Source: Paludibacteraceae bacterium (GTDB taxonomy: Bacteria; Bacteroidota; Bacteroidia; Bacteroidales; Paludibacteraceae). From it: DNA of 43,296 bases. Position 1 is the first letter of the stretch. The number at the start of each line of letters is the position of its first letter. Positions 27,182 to 33,600 of the stretch are shown here, in pieces. The notes beneath the pieces are model-generated. The model was given only the letters and a program-made list of their open reading frames with translations. It was not told the DNA's origin and searched no databases. Location of the stretch: positions 1 to 43,296 of the forward strand of contig JAFYSF010000037.1 in NCBI GenBank assembly GCA_017559505.1, in the 5' to 3' direction. Made by a program: the position numbers and the translations under genes.

Positions 27182-27775
27182 TTATTTCAGGTTAAACATC
27201 TGTTCGATCCATGAAGGTATCATTTTGGCGCGTTGGTTGATGAATGCGGTGTAGTCGGTGTCCGACATATCGTTTGCCTGTTGAATCATAGGTCGCCCTA
27301 TGATTGTAACAAGTAGCATGCCAATGAAATTGATGTATAGGTTGATAGATTGTTCGGGCGAGTAGCCAGCCTCGATGAGTTGCTTGAAGAATAGCGAACC
27401 TAATATCTTCTCTTTGGGGTTGACCTCTTTGGCGAAGACATCTCGGTTGTTGATAATTTGAGTGAGAAAAAACTCAACTAATTGAGGGTCGTGCGTAATG
27501 AGATGGTTGAAATTATCAATAAGAATTGATATTTTCTCTTTGTAGGTAGTCGCGGGGTTGTTGAGAATGTCTACCATGTGATTGCTGAAGTTGACCAGCG
27601 TCTGCTTCATCACAATGTTGAATAGATTCTCTTTGTTGCTAAAGTGGTAGTTGATTAGGGCGTGCGTTACACCAGCCTCAGCCGCGATATCGCGTGCACG
27701 AGCAGCATCAAAGCCCTTCTCCTTGAACACTTTGATAGCAGCAGTTATGATTTTTTGTTCAGTTTCGTTTGCCAT
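27182..27775 (-). CDS. TetR/AcrR-family transcriptional regulator (CecR-like by context)
   Basis: A 197-residue regulator. The N-terminal helix-turn-helix (residues 6-50) reads TEQKIITAAIKVFKEKGFDAARARDIAAEAGVT with the typical YHFSNKENLF after it. The C-terminal helical domain would bind an effector. It is the first gene of the export operon, 8 bases before tolC, so it most likely represses its own operon. The position matches CecR upstream of ybhGFSR in E. coli. Confidence 0.92.
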   Translation of the reverse strand: MANETEQKIITAAIKVFKEKGFDAARARDIAAEAGVTHALINYHFSNKENLFNIVMKQTLVNFSNHMVDILNNPATTYKEKISILIDNFNHLITHDPQLVEFFLTQIINNRDVFAKEVNPKEKILGSLFFKQLIEAGYSPEQSINLYINFIGMLLVTIIGRPMIQQANDMSDTDYTAFINQRAKMIPSWIEQMFNLK

Positions 27776-27785
27776 AATAATTAAA

Positions 27786-27869
27786 GTCTAAAGTCTACAG
27801 TCTACAGTCAATGGTCTGTTGTCTATTGTCTATTGTCTGTTGACTGTTGACTATTGATTGTTGACTGCG
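27786..27869. repeat. heptanucleotide array, GTCTACA/GTCTATT/GACTGTT (12 units)
   Basis: Twelve consecutive 7-base units over 84 bases, the longest array in the window. Units drift from GTCTAAA and GTCTACA through GTCTATT and GTCTGTT to GACTGTT and GACTGCG. It lies between the tetR promoter and its start codon, so it would be in the 5' leader of the export operon. Confidence 0.95.
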
Positions 27870-27873
27870 AAAG

Positions 27874-27918
27874 CAAAGGTATAAATAAAATTTGAAACTC
27901 TGGTTAAAAACTTTGGTT
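27874..27918 (-). promoter_or_regulatory. promoter -7 box and possible operator of the tetR export operon
   Basis: TACCTTTG on the minus strand (27874-27881) fits TAnnTTTG. Upstream, AACTCTGGTT (27896-27905) and AACTTTGGTT (27909-27918) are two near-palindromic AAC-N4-GTT sites set 13 bases apart, over the expected -33 region. They are a reasonable place for TetR self-repression. Confidence 0.5.
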
Positions 27919-27977
27919 AAATTTCATACTATTTTATTGTGTTGTGTGATAGTGGTTTATGAGAGTATACAAAAAAT

Positions 27978-28002
27978 CCTTTTTCTTTGGTTAAGAAAAA
28001 GG
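27978..28002. other. 10-bp hairpin in the 27.9-28.1 kb gap
   Basis: CCTTTTTCTT pairs with AAGAAAAAGG around a 5-base loop. The gap between tetR and rpsA otherwise holds only the repeats and terminator listed here, with no credible small gene. Confidence 0.5.
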
Positions 28003-28068
28003 GGCATTTTGGGGGTGTTGTTGGCATGTTGCACTTATGGATTTTGGCGCAAATAGAGTAGTAGACAT

Positions 28069-28107
28069 AAAAAAACAACCGACTCATCCGTGTGGGTGAA
28101 TCGGTTG
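28069..28107 (-). terminator. terminator of rpsA
   Basis: Arms CAACCGA and TCGGTTG (28076-28082, 28101-28107) with further pairing of CTCATCC and GGGTGA inside. On the minus strand a run of seven U follows (28069-28075). Confidence 0.85.
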
Positions 28108-28124
28108 GAAATATATTTTAAATT

Positions 28125-28193
28125 GAAATTTGAGATTTGAAATTTGAAAGTTACCTTTCGGTATTAAATTTCAAATTTCACATTTTACATTTC
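28125..28193. repeat. inverted pair of heptanucleotide arrays, GAAATTT and AAATTTC
   Basis: Four GAAATTT-like 7-mers (28125-28152) face four AAATTTC-like 7-mers (28166-28193) across 13 bases, so the two arrays can pair as a long hairpin just beyond the rpsA stop. A related CAAATTT block occurs just upstream of thrS (35385-35405). Confidence 0.8.
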
Positions 28194-28202
28194 AACTTGA
28201 AA

Positions 28203-30011
28203 TTATTTATTTTCTTTAGCTTCGAGAGCAGCTTTAGCATCTTCGATCATTTGATTTTTGAGGTCAGAAAGAGCGTCGATGTCGCCGAGAGTAGTTTTTT
28301 CTACAGCTGGCATTTCTTCTTTAGCAGCTTTTGTAGCTTTTTTCTCAGCAGCAGCAGCTTCTTCAGCAGCAGCTTTAGCTACGTCTTCGTGGATACGGCT
28401 GTGAGAAAGGATGATACGTTTGCCTTCTTTGTTGAATTCGATTACTTTGAAGCTAAGTTTTTCTTCAACTTTAGCGTTAGAACCGTCTTCTTTAACGAGG
28501 TGTTTAGGAGTAGCGAAACCTTCAACGCCGTAAGGGAGAGCAACTACAGCACCTTTGTCGAGCATTTCGATGATAGTACCTTCGTGGATGCTATCTGGAG
28601 TGAAGATAGTTTCGAAAACATCCCATGGGTTTTCTTCGAGTTGTTTGTGACCGAGGCTGAGGCGACGGTTTTCTTTGTCGATTTCGAGAACAACAACTTC
28701 GATTTCAGAACCGATTTGTGTGAATTCAGATGGGTGTTTGATTTTTTTAGTCCAGCTAAGATCAGAAATGTGGATAAGACCATCGATACCTTCTTCGATT
28801 TCTACGAATACACCGAAGTTAGTGAAGTTACGTACGCGAGCATTGTGTTTTGTGCCAGCAGCGTATTTAGTATCGATGTTTTCCCATGGATCAGCTTTAA
28901 GTTGTTTGATACCGAGAGACATTTTGCGTTCGTCGCGGTCGAGAGTAAGGATAACAGCTTCTACGTCGTCGCCTACTTTGAGGAAGTCGTTAGCTGTGCG
29001 GAGGTGTTGGCTCCAGCTCATTTCTGAAACGTGGATAAGACCTTCTACGCCAGGGATAACTTCAACGAATGCGCCGTAGTCAGCCATAACAACAACTTTA
29101 CCAGAGATTTTGTCACCTACTTTAAGGTCAGCGTTGAGAGCATCCCATGGGTGAGGAGTAAGTTGTTTCAAGCCGAGAGCGATACGTTTTTTCTCATCAT
29201 CGAAATCAAGAATAACAACGTTGATTTTTTGATCAAGTTTAACGATTTCTTCTGGGTGGTTAACGCGGCCCCAAGAGAGGTCAGTGATGTGGATAAGACC
29301 ATCTACGCCACCAAGGTCGATGAATACACCGTAAGAAGTGATGTTTTTAACAACACCTTCGAGTACTTGACCTTTTTCGAGTTTACCGATGATTTCACGT
29401 TTTTGTTGTTCGAGTTCAGCTTCGATAAGAGCTTTGTGCGATACAACAACGTTTTTGAATTCTTGGTTGATTTTAACGATTTTGAATTCCATTGTTTTGT
29501 TAACGAAAACATCGTAGTCGCGAATAGGTTTCACGTCGATTTGTGAACCTGGCAAGAATGCTTCGATACCGAATACATCTACGATCATACCACCTTTTGT
29601 GCGGCATTTTACGAAACCTTTAACGATTTCGTTGTTTTCGAGAGCTTCGTTCACGCGGTCCCAAGAGCGAGTAGCGCGAGCAGCTTTGTGAGAAAGGATA
29701 AGTTGACCTTTTTTGTCTTCTTGGTTTTCAATGAACACTTCAACTTCGTCACCTACTTTGAGGTCTGGGTTGTAACGGAATTCGCTCATTGGGATGATAC
29801 CGTCTGATTTGAAACCGATGTTTACAACAACTTCACGTTTGTTCATTGAGATGATTGTACCCATCATGACTTCTTTGTCTTTCACTTGGTTGAGTGTACC
29901 GTCATAAAGGGCAGTTTGTTGTTCACGTTCTTCTTTTGACAAAGCATCGCCTTTTGCATATGCATCCCAGTCAAAATCAGCTTGTGGAGTTAAATTTTTG
30001 AATTGATCCAT
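28203..30011 (-). CDS. rpsA: 30S ribosomal protein S1
   Basis: A 602-residue protein from the ATG at 30011 (MDQFKNL). The frame extends upstream only to a TTG. It contains six S1 RNA-binding repeats, each with the characteristic GxV...YGxFV/F-I-E pattern (for example YGVFIDLGGVDGLIHITDLSW), and an Ala/Glu/Lys-rich tail. S1 binds mRNA at the 30S subunit and helps initiation, which matters in Bacteroidota where Shine-Dalgarno sequences are often absent. Codon use is strongly biased, as expected for a highly expressed gene. It has its own promoter and terminator. Confidence 0.97.
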   Translation of the reverse strand: MDQFKNLTPQADFDWDAYAKGDALSKEEREQQTALYDGTLNQVKDKEVMMGTIISMNKREVVVNIGFKSDGIIPMSEFRYNPDLKVGDEVEVFIENQEDKKGQLILSHKAARATRSWDRVNEALENNEIVKGFVKCRTKGGMIVDVFGIEAFLPGSQIDVKPIRDYDVFVNKTMEFKIVKINQEFKNVVVSHKALIEAELEQQKREIIGKLEKGQVLEGVVKNITSYGVFIDLGGVDGLIHITDLSWGRVNHPEEIVKLDQKINVVILDFDDEKKRIALGLKQLTPHPWDALNADLKVGDKISGKVVVMADYGAFVEVIPGVEGLIHVSEMSWSQHLRTANDFLKVGDDVEAVILTLDRDERKMSLGIKQLKADPWENIDTKYAAGTKHNARVRNFTNFGVFVEIEEGIDGLIHISDLSWTKKIKHPSEFTQIGSEIEVVVLEIDKENRRLSLGHKQLEENPWDVFETIFTPDSIHEGTIIEMLDKGAVVALPYGVEGFATPKHLVKEDGSNAKVEEKLSFKVIEFNKEGKRIILSHSRIHEDVAKAAAEEAAAAEKKATKAAKEEMPAVEKTTLGDIDALSDLKNQMIEDAKAALEAKENK

Positions 30012-30075
30012 TTTAATTAAGTAATTAATTTTCAAATGAATGGGTTAGACATTATATTGTTATTAAAATCGGGTG

Positions 30076-30083
30076 CAAAGTTA
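30076..30083 (-). promoter_or_regulatory. -7 box of rpsA
   Basis: TAACTTTG on the minus strand, about 65 bases upstream of the rpsA ATG. No exact TTTG is seen at the expected upstream distance. Confidence 0.6.
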
Positions 30084-30204
30084 CAACTTTTTTTTGAACT
30101 GTGCAAGTGTTTGAGTAATAATTTTTTAAATTATTTTTTGAGGGGGTTGATTGGATTGGGTAAATTGGTTGAATAGGATGTGTTGTAGTGATGGGTTGGT
30201 GTGT

Positions 30205-30564
30205 TTATTGTTGTGATAATGAGGCGATAATAAAACCACGGAGTGTGGAGTAGGGTTTGCCTTTGGCGTTGAGTGGTAGGGATGTGGAGTTGGGGGATTG
30301 AGCTATTTGTTGGCGATAGGAGTTGTAGAGCGATTGCCAATGTTGATGTAGTTCGGGGTTCTGTAGGATTTTTGATGCTTCGGCAACTGCATCGGAGAAT
30401 GTTGAGCGTTGGGTTAGTTGAGATTGAGATGGGTCGCCTTGGAATGGGTGGTGAATTTCGTAGGCATGAGAGATGCCATTGCGGGTGCGAGTTGTGATTT
30501 TGCTGTCTTTAGAGAGTTTGCCGGAAATGCCGGTGAAGATTGAGTTTAGATCTAATTTTGCCAT
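30205..30564 (-). CDS. small conserved-looking protein, function unknown
   Basis: A 119-residue soluble protein starting MAKLDLNSIF. It has basic and polar segments, a Gln/Ser-rich middle and the C-terminal segment GKPYSTLRGFIIASLSQQ. There is no signal peptide, membrane span or known motif. It has a TATCTTTG promoter box about 180 bases upstream, and its leader includes 9- and 11-base repeat arrays. The frame has a normal ATG and credible codon use, so I treat it as real. It could be a phage- or DNA-related small protein, but nothing in the sequence says so. Confidence 0.65.
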   Translation of the reverse strand: MAKLDLNSIFTGISGKLSKDSKITTRTRNGISHAYEIHHPFQGDPSQSQLTQRSTFSDAVAEASKILQNPELHQHWQSLYNSYRQQIAQSPNSTSLPLNAKGKPYSTLRGFIIASLSQQ

Positions 30565-30629
30565 GGTTTTTGTTAGTTTTTTTGTGGTTTGTAATTTAGG
30601 TTTATTTTTTTTGCGGAACGCTTTGCTTT

Positions 30630-30699
30630 TCTGGATACTCTGGATAGTCTGGAGATAGCTTTATGTTTCGTATATCCTTCGTATATCCTTCGTATATCC
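30630..30699. repeat. 9-base and 11-base tandem repeats
   Basis: Three 9-base TCTGGATAC-type units (30630-30656) are followed by three exact 11-base units TTCGTATATCC (30667-30699). They sit in the leader of the 119-residue gene on the minus strand. Confidence 0.9.
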
Positions 30700-30741
30700 T
30701 TTGTAGAGAGTGGGGTGAAAGTAGGGTGAAATTTCTCGTTA

Positions 30742-30749
30742 CAAAGATA
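30742..30749 (-). promoter_or_regulatory. -7 box of the 119-residue gene
   Basis: TATCTTTG on the minus strand. A CTTG 20 bases upstream (30770-30773) is one base from the TTTG consensus. Confidence 0.55.
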
Positions 30750-30800
30750 CAAAATTTTTAGGGCTTTGTCAAGGGGTTTTAGGGGATTTTTTGAAAATAG

Positions 30801-30831
30801 TTTGTAGTGTAGGATTTTTTTCTTAACTTTG
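30801..30831 (+). promoter_or_regulatory. promoter of the methyltransferase-nuclease operon
   Basis: TTTG (30801-30804), 19 bases, TAACTTTG (30824-30831) is a full Bacteroidota consensus. Transcription would start near 30838, leaving a leader of about 300 bases before the ATG at 31142. Confidence 0.8.
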
Positions 30832-30884
30832 CAACTCAAATGGCTGGGTTATGCCATTTACATATTTTATTATTTAAGCATTAG

Positions 30885-31080
30885 CTATTATTTCGCATTC
30901 AAGAAAAAAGCCTGAGAAACTAATTTTTTGATAAATCGAAAATAGTAATTGCATTCTCTATTAGCAGAGAAACTTTAACATATCAAATAATTGTTGATGC
31001 TCATACCGTTTTAGGTGTGAGCTATTCATTGTGATATGTTCGGGTTTCATCTCAGGCTTCCCGAGAATGCGAAATGGTAG
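30885..31080 (+). ncRNA. candidate structured leader or small RNA
   Basis: Nested complementary segments define a multi-helix RNA. P1 pairs 30885-30900 with 31065-31080 (16 bp including two G-U). P2 pairs 30908-30920 with 31044-31059 (13 bp with a 3-base bulge). A hairpin forms at 30954-30971. P3 pairs 30977-30985 with 31032-31040 (9 bp). P4 pairs 30999-31007 with 31014-31022 (9 bp, one G-U, 6-base loop). All three wobble pairs work only in the plus-strand RNA, matching the promoter direction. I know no class with this layout. It could be a regulatory leader, a processed small RNA or a mobile palindrome. Confidence 0.6.
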
Positions 31081-31106
31081 GTCACGCCTATTTTATTTTC
31101 GATTTG

Positions 31107-31138
31107 GATTGATAGTTATGCTCTTAAAACTATCAATC
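31107..31138 (+). promoter_or_regulatory. hairpin directly before the methyltransferase start codon
   Basis: A perfect 11-bp stem GATTGATAGTT/AACTATCAATC with a 10-base loop ends 3 bases before the ATG at 31142. There is no T run, so it is not a terminator. It would hide the initiation region and is a candidate translational control element. Confidence 0.6.
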
Positions 31139-31141
31139 ATT

Positions 31142-32197
31142 ATGGCAAATAAAAATCTTAATCAAGCTAAGGATGCCAAAAAAGACGAATTCTATACTCA
31201 ATTGGCAGATATAGAAAAGGAACTCCGTCATTATACCGAACACTTTCGTGATAAAACAGTATTCTGCAACTGTGATGACCCATACGAAAGTAATTTTTTC
31301 AAATATTTTGCATTAAACTTTAATCGATTGGGCTTAAAACGCTTAATCGCGACTTGTTATGACGGGTCGCCTGTGTTGGGTAACGAATTGTTATTGGATT
31401 TTGGTGAAACTACAGATTTGCCCAAGAAGATTGCCTATAAAGTTGACATAACAGAGGTTACGGATGTTAATGGCGATGGCGCTATAAATCTTGCCGATAT
31501 TCAATATTTAATGCAGAATGATAAAAATGTAATCTCAATATTAAAGGGTAATGGTGATTTTCGTAGCGATGAGTGTGTTGAATTGTTGAAACAAGCTGAT
31601 ATTGTGGTAACAAATCCTCCTTTTTCATTATTTCGTGAGTATATTGCGCAGTTGATTAAATACGAGAAATTGTTTTTGATTATAGGACCATATAATGCTC
31701 TGACATATAAAGAGATATTTCCTTTGATTCGTGATAATAAAATGTGGTTAGGTTATGGATTTCAAGCGGGTAATGCTTATTTTAGGATTCCAAATAATTC
31801 AACTAAAGAATATGTGGAAGGTGTGTTTGATGAGAGTACTGGGTTAGTTAAATTTAGGAATTGTACATGGTATACTAATATTGATCATGTTAAACGCCAT
31901 GAAGAACTTATTTTGTACAAAAATTATACATTAGAAGAATATCCGCATTATGATAATTATTATGCAATAGAAGTAAAAAAGGTTTCAGATATTCCGTATG
32001 ATTATGAAGGAGTAATGGGGGTGCCTATTACATTTATAGATAAATTTAATCCAGATCAATTTCAAATATTAGGAATAACAGAAAATAACATCAATTTGCA
32101 GCAGTATTGGATTCCTAATTGTAAAAAATATGATAGACCTTATCTTAATGGGGAAAGAAAATATTCACGTATATTAATCCGCAAAAAACAAAAATAA
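31142..32197 (+). CDS. EcoRI-family adenine-specific DNA methyltransferase
   Basis: A 351-residue protein from the ATG at 31142 (MANKNLNQAK). The frame open upstream to 31031 overlaps the folded leader and looks non-coding. It resembles the EcoRI methyltransferase family: KKDEFYTQLADIEKEL near the N-terminus, the catalytic motif NPPF (158-161) for N6-adenine methylation, then SLFREYIAQL. Residues 108-119 form a textbook calcium-loop pattern, D-x-N-x-D-G-x-I-N-x-x-D. No EcoRI-like endonuclease is nearby. Instead a DUF262-HNH gene starts 2 bases after the stop, so the two are almost certainly one operon. Confidence 0.9.
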   Translation: MANKNLNQAKDAKKDEFYTQLADIEKELRHYTEHFRDKTVFCNCDDPYESNFFKYFALNFNRLGLKRLIATCYDGSPVLGNELLLDFGETTDLPKKIAYKVDITEVTDVNGDGAINLADIQYLMQNDKNVISILKGNGDFRSDECVELLKQADIVVTNPPFSLFREYIAQLIKYEKLFLIIGPYNALTYKEIFPLIRDNKMWLGYGFQAGNAYFRIPNNSTKEYVEGVFDESTGLVKFRNCTWYTNIDHVKRHEELILYKNYTLEEYPHYDNYYAIEVKKVSDIPYDYEGVMGVPITFIDKFNPDQFQILGITENNINLQQYWIPNCKKYDRPYLNGERKYSRILIRKKQK

Positions 32198-32199
32198 CC

Positions 32200-33282
32200 A
32201 TGAAGATAGAATTACACGAAATTACAATCCGAGAACTTACGGATGGGTATAAAGATAATGCAGAAAATGGAGTGGTGGCATATGGTGGAAAATTGGATGT
32301 ACGTCCACCATATCAACGTGAATTTGTTTATAAAGACAAACAACGTGATGCAGTGATAACGACTGTAAATAAGAACTTCCCGCTCAATGTGATGTATTGG
32401 GCTGATAAGGGCGATGGTACGTATGAGGTGATTGATGGTCAACAACGTACACTTTCGATTTGTCAGTATGTTAATGGTGATTTTTCGTATGATTTTGCCT
32501 ATTTTCACAGTTTGCCATCGGATAAGCGAGAGGAATTTTTGAATTATAAATTGATGGTTTATATTTGTTCGGGGACTGATAGTGAGAAGTTGGGGTGGTT
32601 TAAGACAATTAATATTGCCGGTGAGAAATTGACTGACCAAGAGTTGCGTAATGCGGTGTATTGTGGGTCGTGGGTTACGGATGCGAAACGCCATTTTAGT
32701 AAAGCGAATTGTGCGGCATATAACCTTGCAAATAAATATCTTAATGGTGCGTGCAATCGTCAGGATTACCTTGAAACTGCGATTGATTGGATAAGTCGAA
32801 GTAAGATTGAGGAGTATATGAGCAAACACCAACATGATGCGAATGCAAACAAATTGTGGTTGGAATTTAGTAATATAATTAATTGGGTGAAAACAACTTT
32901 TCCTAAATATCGTAAAGAGATGAAAGGAATTGATTGGGGAACGATTTATTATAAATTTAAGGATGAGGTGTGGAATACAAACGAGCTTGAGGCAGAGATA
33001 ACTCGTTTGATGCAAGATAGCGATGTGGGGAATAAGAAAGGTATTTATGAATATGTGCTAGACCATAACGAACGCCATTTGAATATACGTGCGTTTGACG
33101 ATAATACTCGTCGTGAGATATATGAAAAGCAAGGGGGTATTTGTCCTTTGTGTGGTAAACATTTCGATATTGAGTTTATGGAAGCCGACCATATAACACC
33201 TTGGTCGCAAGGAGGTAGAACTGTGGCGGAGAATTGTCAGATGTTGTGTAGAGAATGTAATCGTCGGAAATCAGCAAAATGA
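32200..33282 (+). CDS. DUF262-HNH endonuclease
   Basis: A 360-residue predicted nuclease. The N-terminal DUF262 (ParB/Srx-like) domain has RPPYQREFVY (35-44) and DGQQR (79-83), motifs tied to nucleotide use in GmrS-type proteins. The middle is helical. The C-terminus is an HNH domain with zinc pairs Cys315/Cys318 and Cys350/Cys353, catalytic-site Asp330-His331, and Asn345 and Asn354. DUF262 nucleases such as GmrSD, BrxU and SspE restrict phage DNA according to its modification. Here the partner is an adenine methyltransferase 2 bases upstream, so cleavage of unmethylated (or differently modified) DNA is a reasonable inference. Confidence 0.88.
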   Translation: MKIELHEITIRELTDGYKDNAENGVVAYGGKLDVRPPYQREFVYKDKQRDAVITTVNKNFPLNVMYWADKGDGTYEVIDGQQRTLSICQYVNGDFSYDFAYFHSLPSDKREEFLNYKLMVYICSGTDSEKLGWFKTINIAGEKLTDQELRNAVYCGSWVTDAKRHFSKANCAAYNLANKYLNGACNRQDYLETAIDWISRSKIEEYMSKHQHDANANKLWLEFSNIINWVKTTFPKYRKEMKGIDWGTIYYKFKDEVWNTNELEAEITRLMQDSDVGNKKGIYEYVLDHNERHLNIRAFDDNTRREIYEKQGGICPLCGKHFDIEFMEADHITPWSQGGRTVAENCQMLCRECNRRKSAK

Positions 33283-33283
33283 T

Positions 33284-33309
33284 ATGGCGGTGTAAATTTG
33301 GAAGAGTTG
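33284..33309 (+). repeat. 26-base copy of Fic gene 3' sequence
   Basis: Bases 33284-33309 equal 34810-34835, which encode the Gly-Gly-Val-Asn linker and LeuGluGlu of the Fic protein. It begins 1 base after the nuclease stop codon. This is probably a scar of recombination or a lost Fic-like gene. Confidence 0.85.
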
Positions 33310-33320
33310 GTTTATGGATA

Positions 33321-33358
33321 AAATGTTTCGACTTATTGTGGGTTGAAACATTTTTTTT
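33321..33358 (+). terminator. terminator of the methyltransferase-nuclease operon
   Basis: A 12-bp stem (33321-33332 with 33342-33353, one G-U) with a 9-base loop is followed by a T run. It closes the two-gene unit. Confidence 0.8.
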
Positions 33359-33381
33359 ATAAAAGATCAGATGCGTAACGA

Positions 33382-33440
33382 ATACTGTTGTATTTGTTAA
33401 GTGGTGTTTTGGTGGATAAGAGATACTATTGTATTTGTTA
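33382..33440. repeat. two copies of an 18-base direct repeat
   Basis: ATACTGTTGTATTTGTTA (33382-33399) and ATACTATTGTATTTGTTA (33423-33440) differ at one base and are 23 bases apart. They lie in the 33.28-33.60 kb stretch, which has no gene. Confidence 0.75.
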
Positions 33441-33490
33441 TTTTTTTTGTTGATTTGTTTTTTTTTGTTCGGTTTGTTGACCGATAGGAC

Positions 33491-33511
33491 GGACGCACGA
33501 TCCGTGCGTCC
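33491..33511. repeat. GC-rich REP-like palindrome
   Basis: GGACGCACG-ATC-CGTGCGTCC, a perfect 9-bp stem with a 3-base loop, strikingly GC-rich for this AT-rich region. It resembles the short palindromic repeats scattered through some Bacteroidales genomes. Confidence 0.7.
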
Positions 33512-33573
33512 CTACATTTGGTTATTGAAATAATTTATTGTAATTGGGTGTTGTTTTAATGGAATATTTTTTG

Positions 33574-33581
33574 TAACTTTG
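33574..33581 (+). promoter_or_regulatory. -7 box before the remnant gene
   Basis: TAACTTTG on the plus strand, 20 bases after a TTG (33551-33553). It precedes the ATG at 33601, whose frame ends after 14 codons, so it is a promoter left without an intact gene. Confidence 0.5.
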
Positions 33582-33600
33582 CAATAAATACTTTGTTTGA

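Noticed and set aside
27786..27869. Short tandem arrays as CRISPR or as coding repeats
   Set aside because: Units are 7 bases with no spacers and no cas genes, and the arrays contain stops in every frame.
28137..29546. Long plus-strand frames opposite rpsA (296 and 171 codons), rich in Phe and Ser
   Set aside because: They mirror the strong codon bias of rpsA on the other strand and contain no recognisable domain.
30840..30884. A 14-codon frame (ATG at 30840) at the start of the leader as a control peptide
   Set aside because: No ribosome site, no run of regulatory codons and no attenuator-like alternate hairpins were evident. It is too short to support.
30885..31080. The folded leader as 6S RNA, judging from its length of about 190 bases and rod-like closing stems
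   Set aside because: 6S RNA has a roughly balanced central bubble. Here one side has about 56 bases with hairpins and the other only 3. I could not match a conserved 6S segment. It remains only a remote possibility.
30885..31138. The folded leader as a group II intron, retron or hammerhead-type ribozyme
   Set aside because: No domain V-like catalytic hairpin, no reverse transcriptase nearby, and no CUGANGA core paired with GAAA in the needed arrangement.
31031..31141. The upstream 37-codon extension of the methyltransferase
   Set aside because: It overlaps the folded leader, has no family resemblance, and the ATG at 31142 begins the conserved N-terminus.
33491..33511. The GC-rich palindrome as a transcription terminator
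   Set aside because: No T run follows on either strand, and the preceding operon already has a terminator at 33321-33358.
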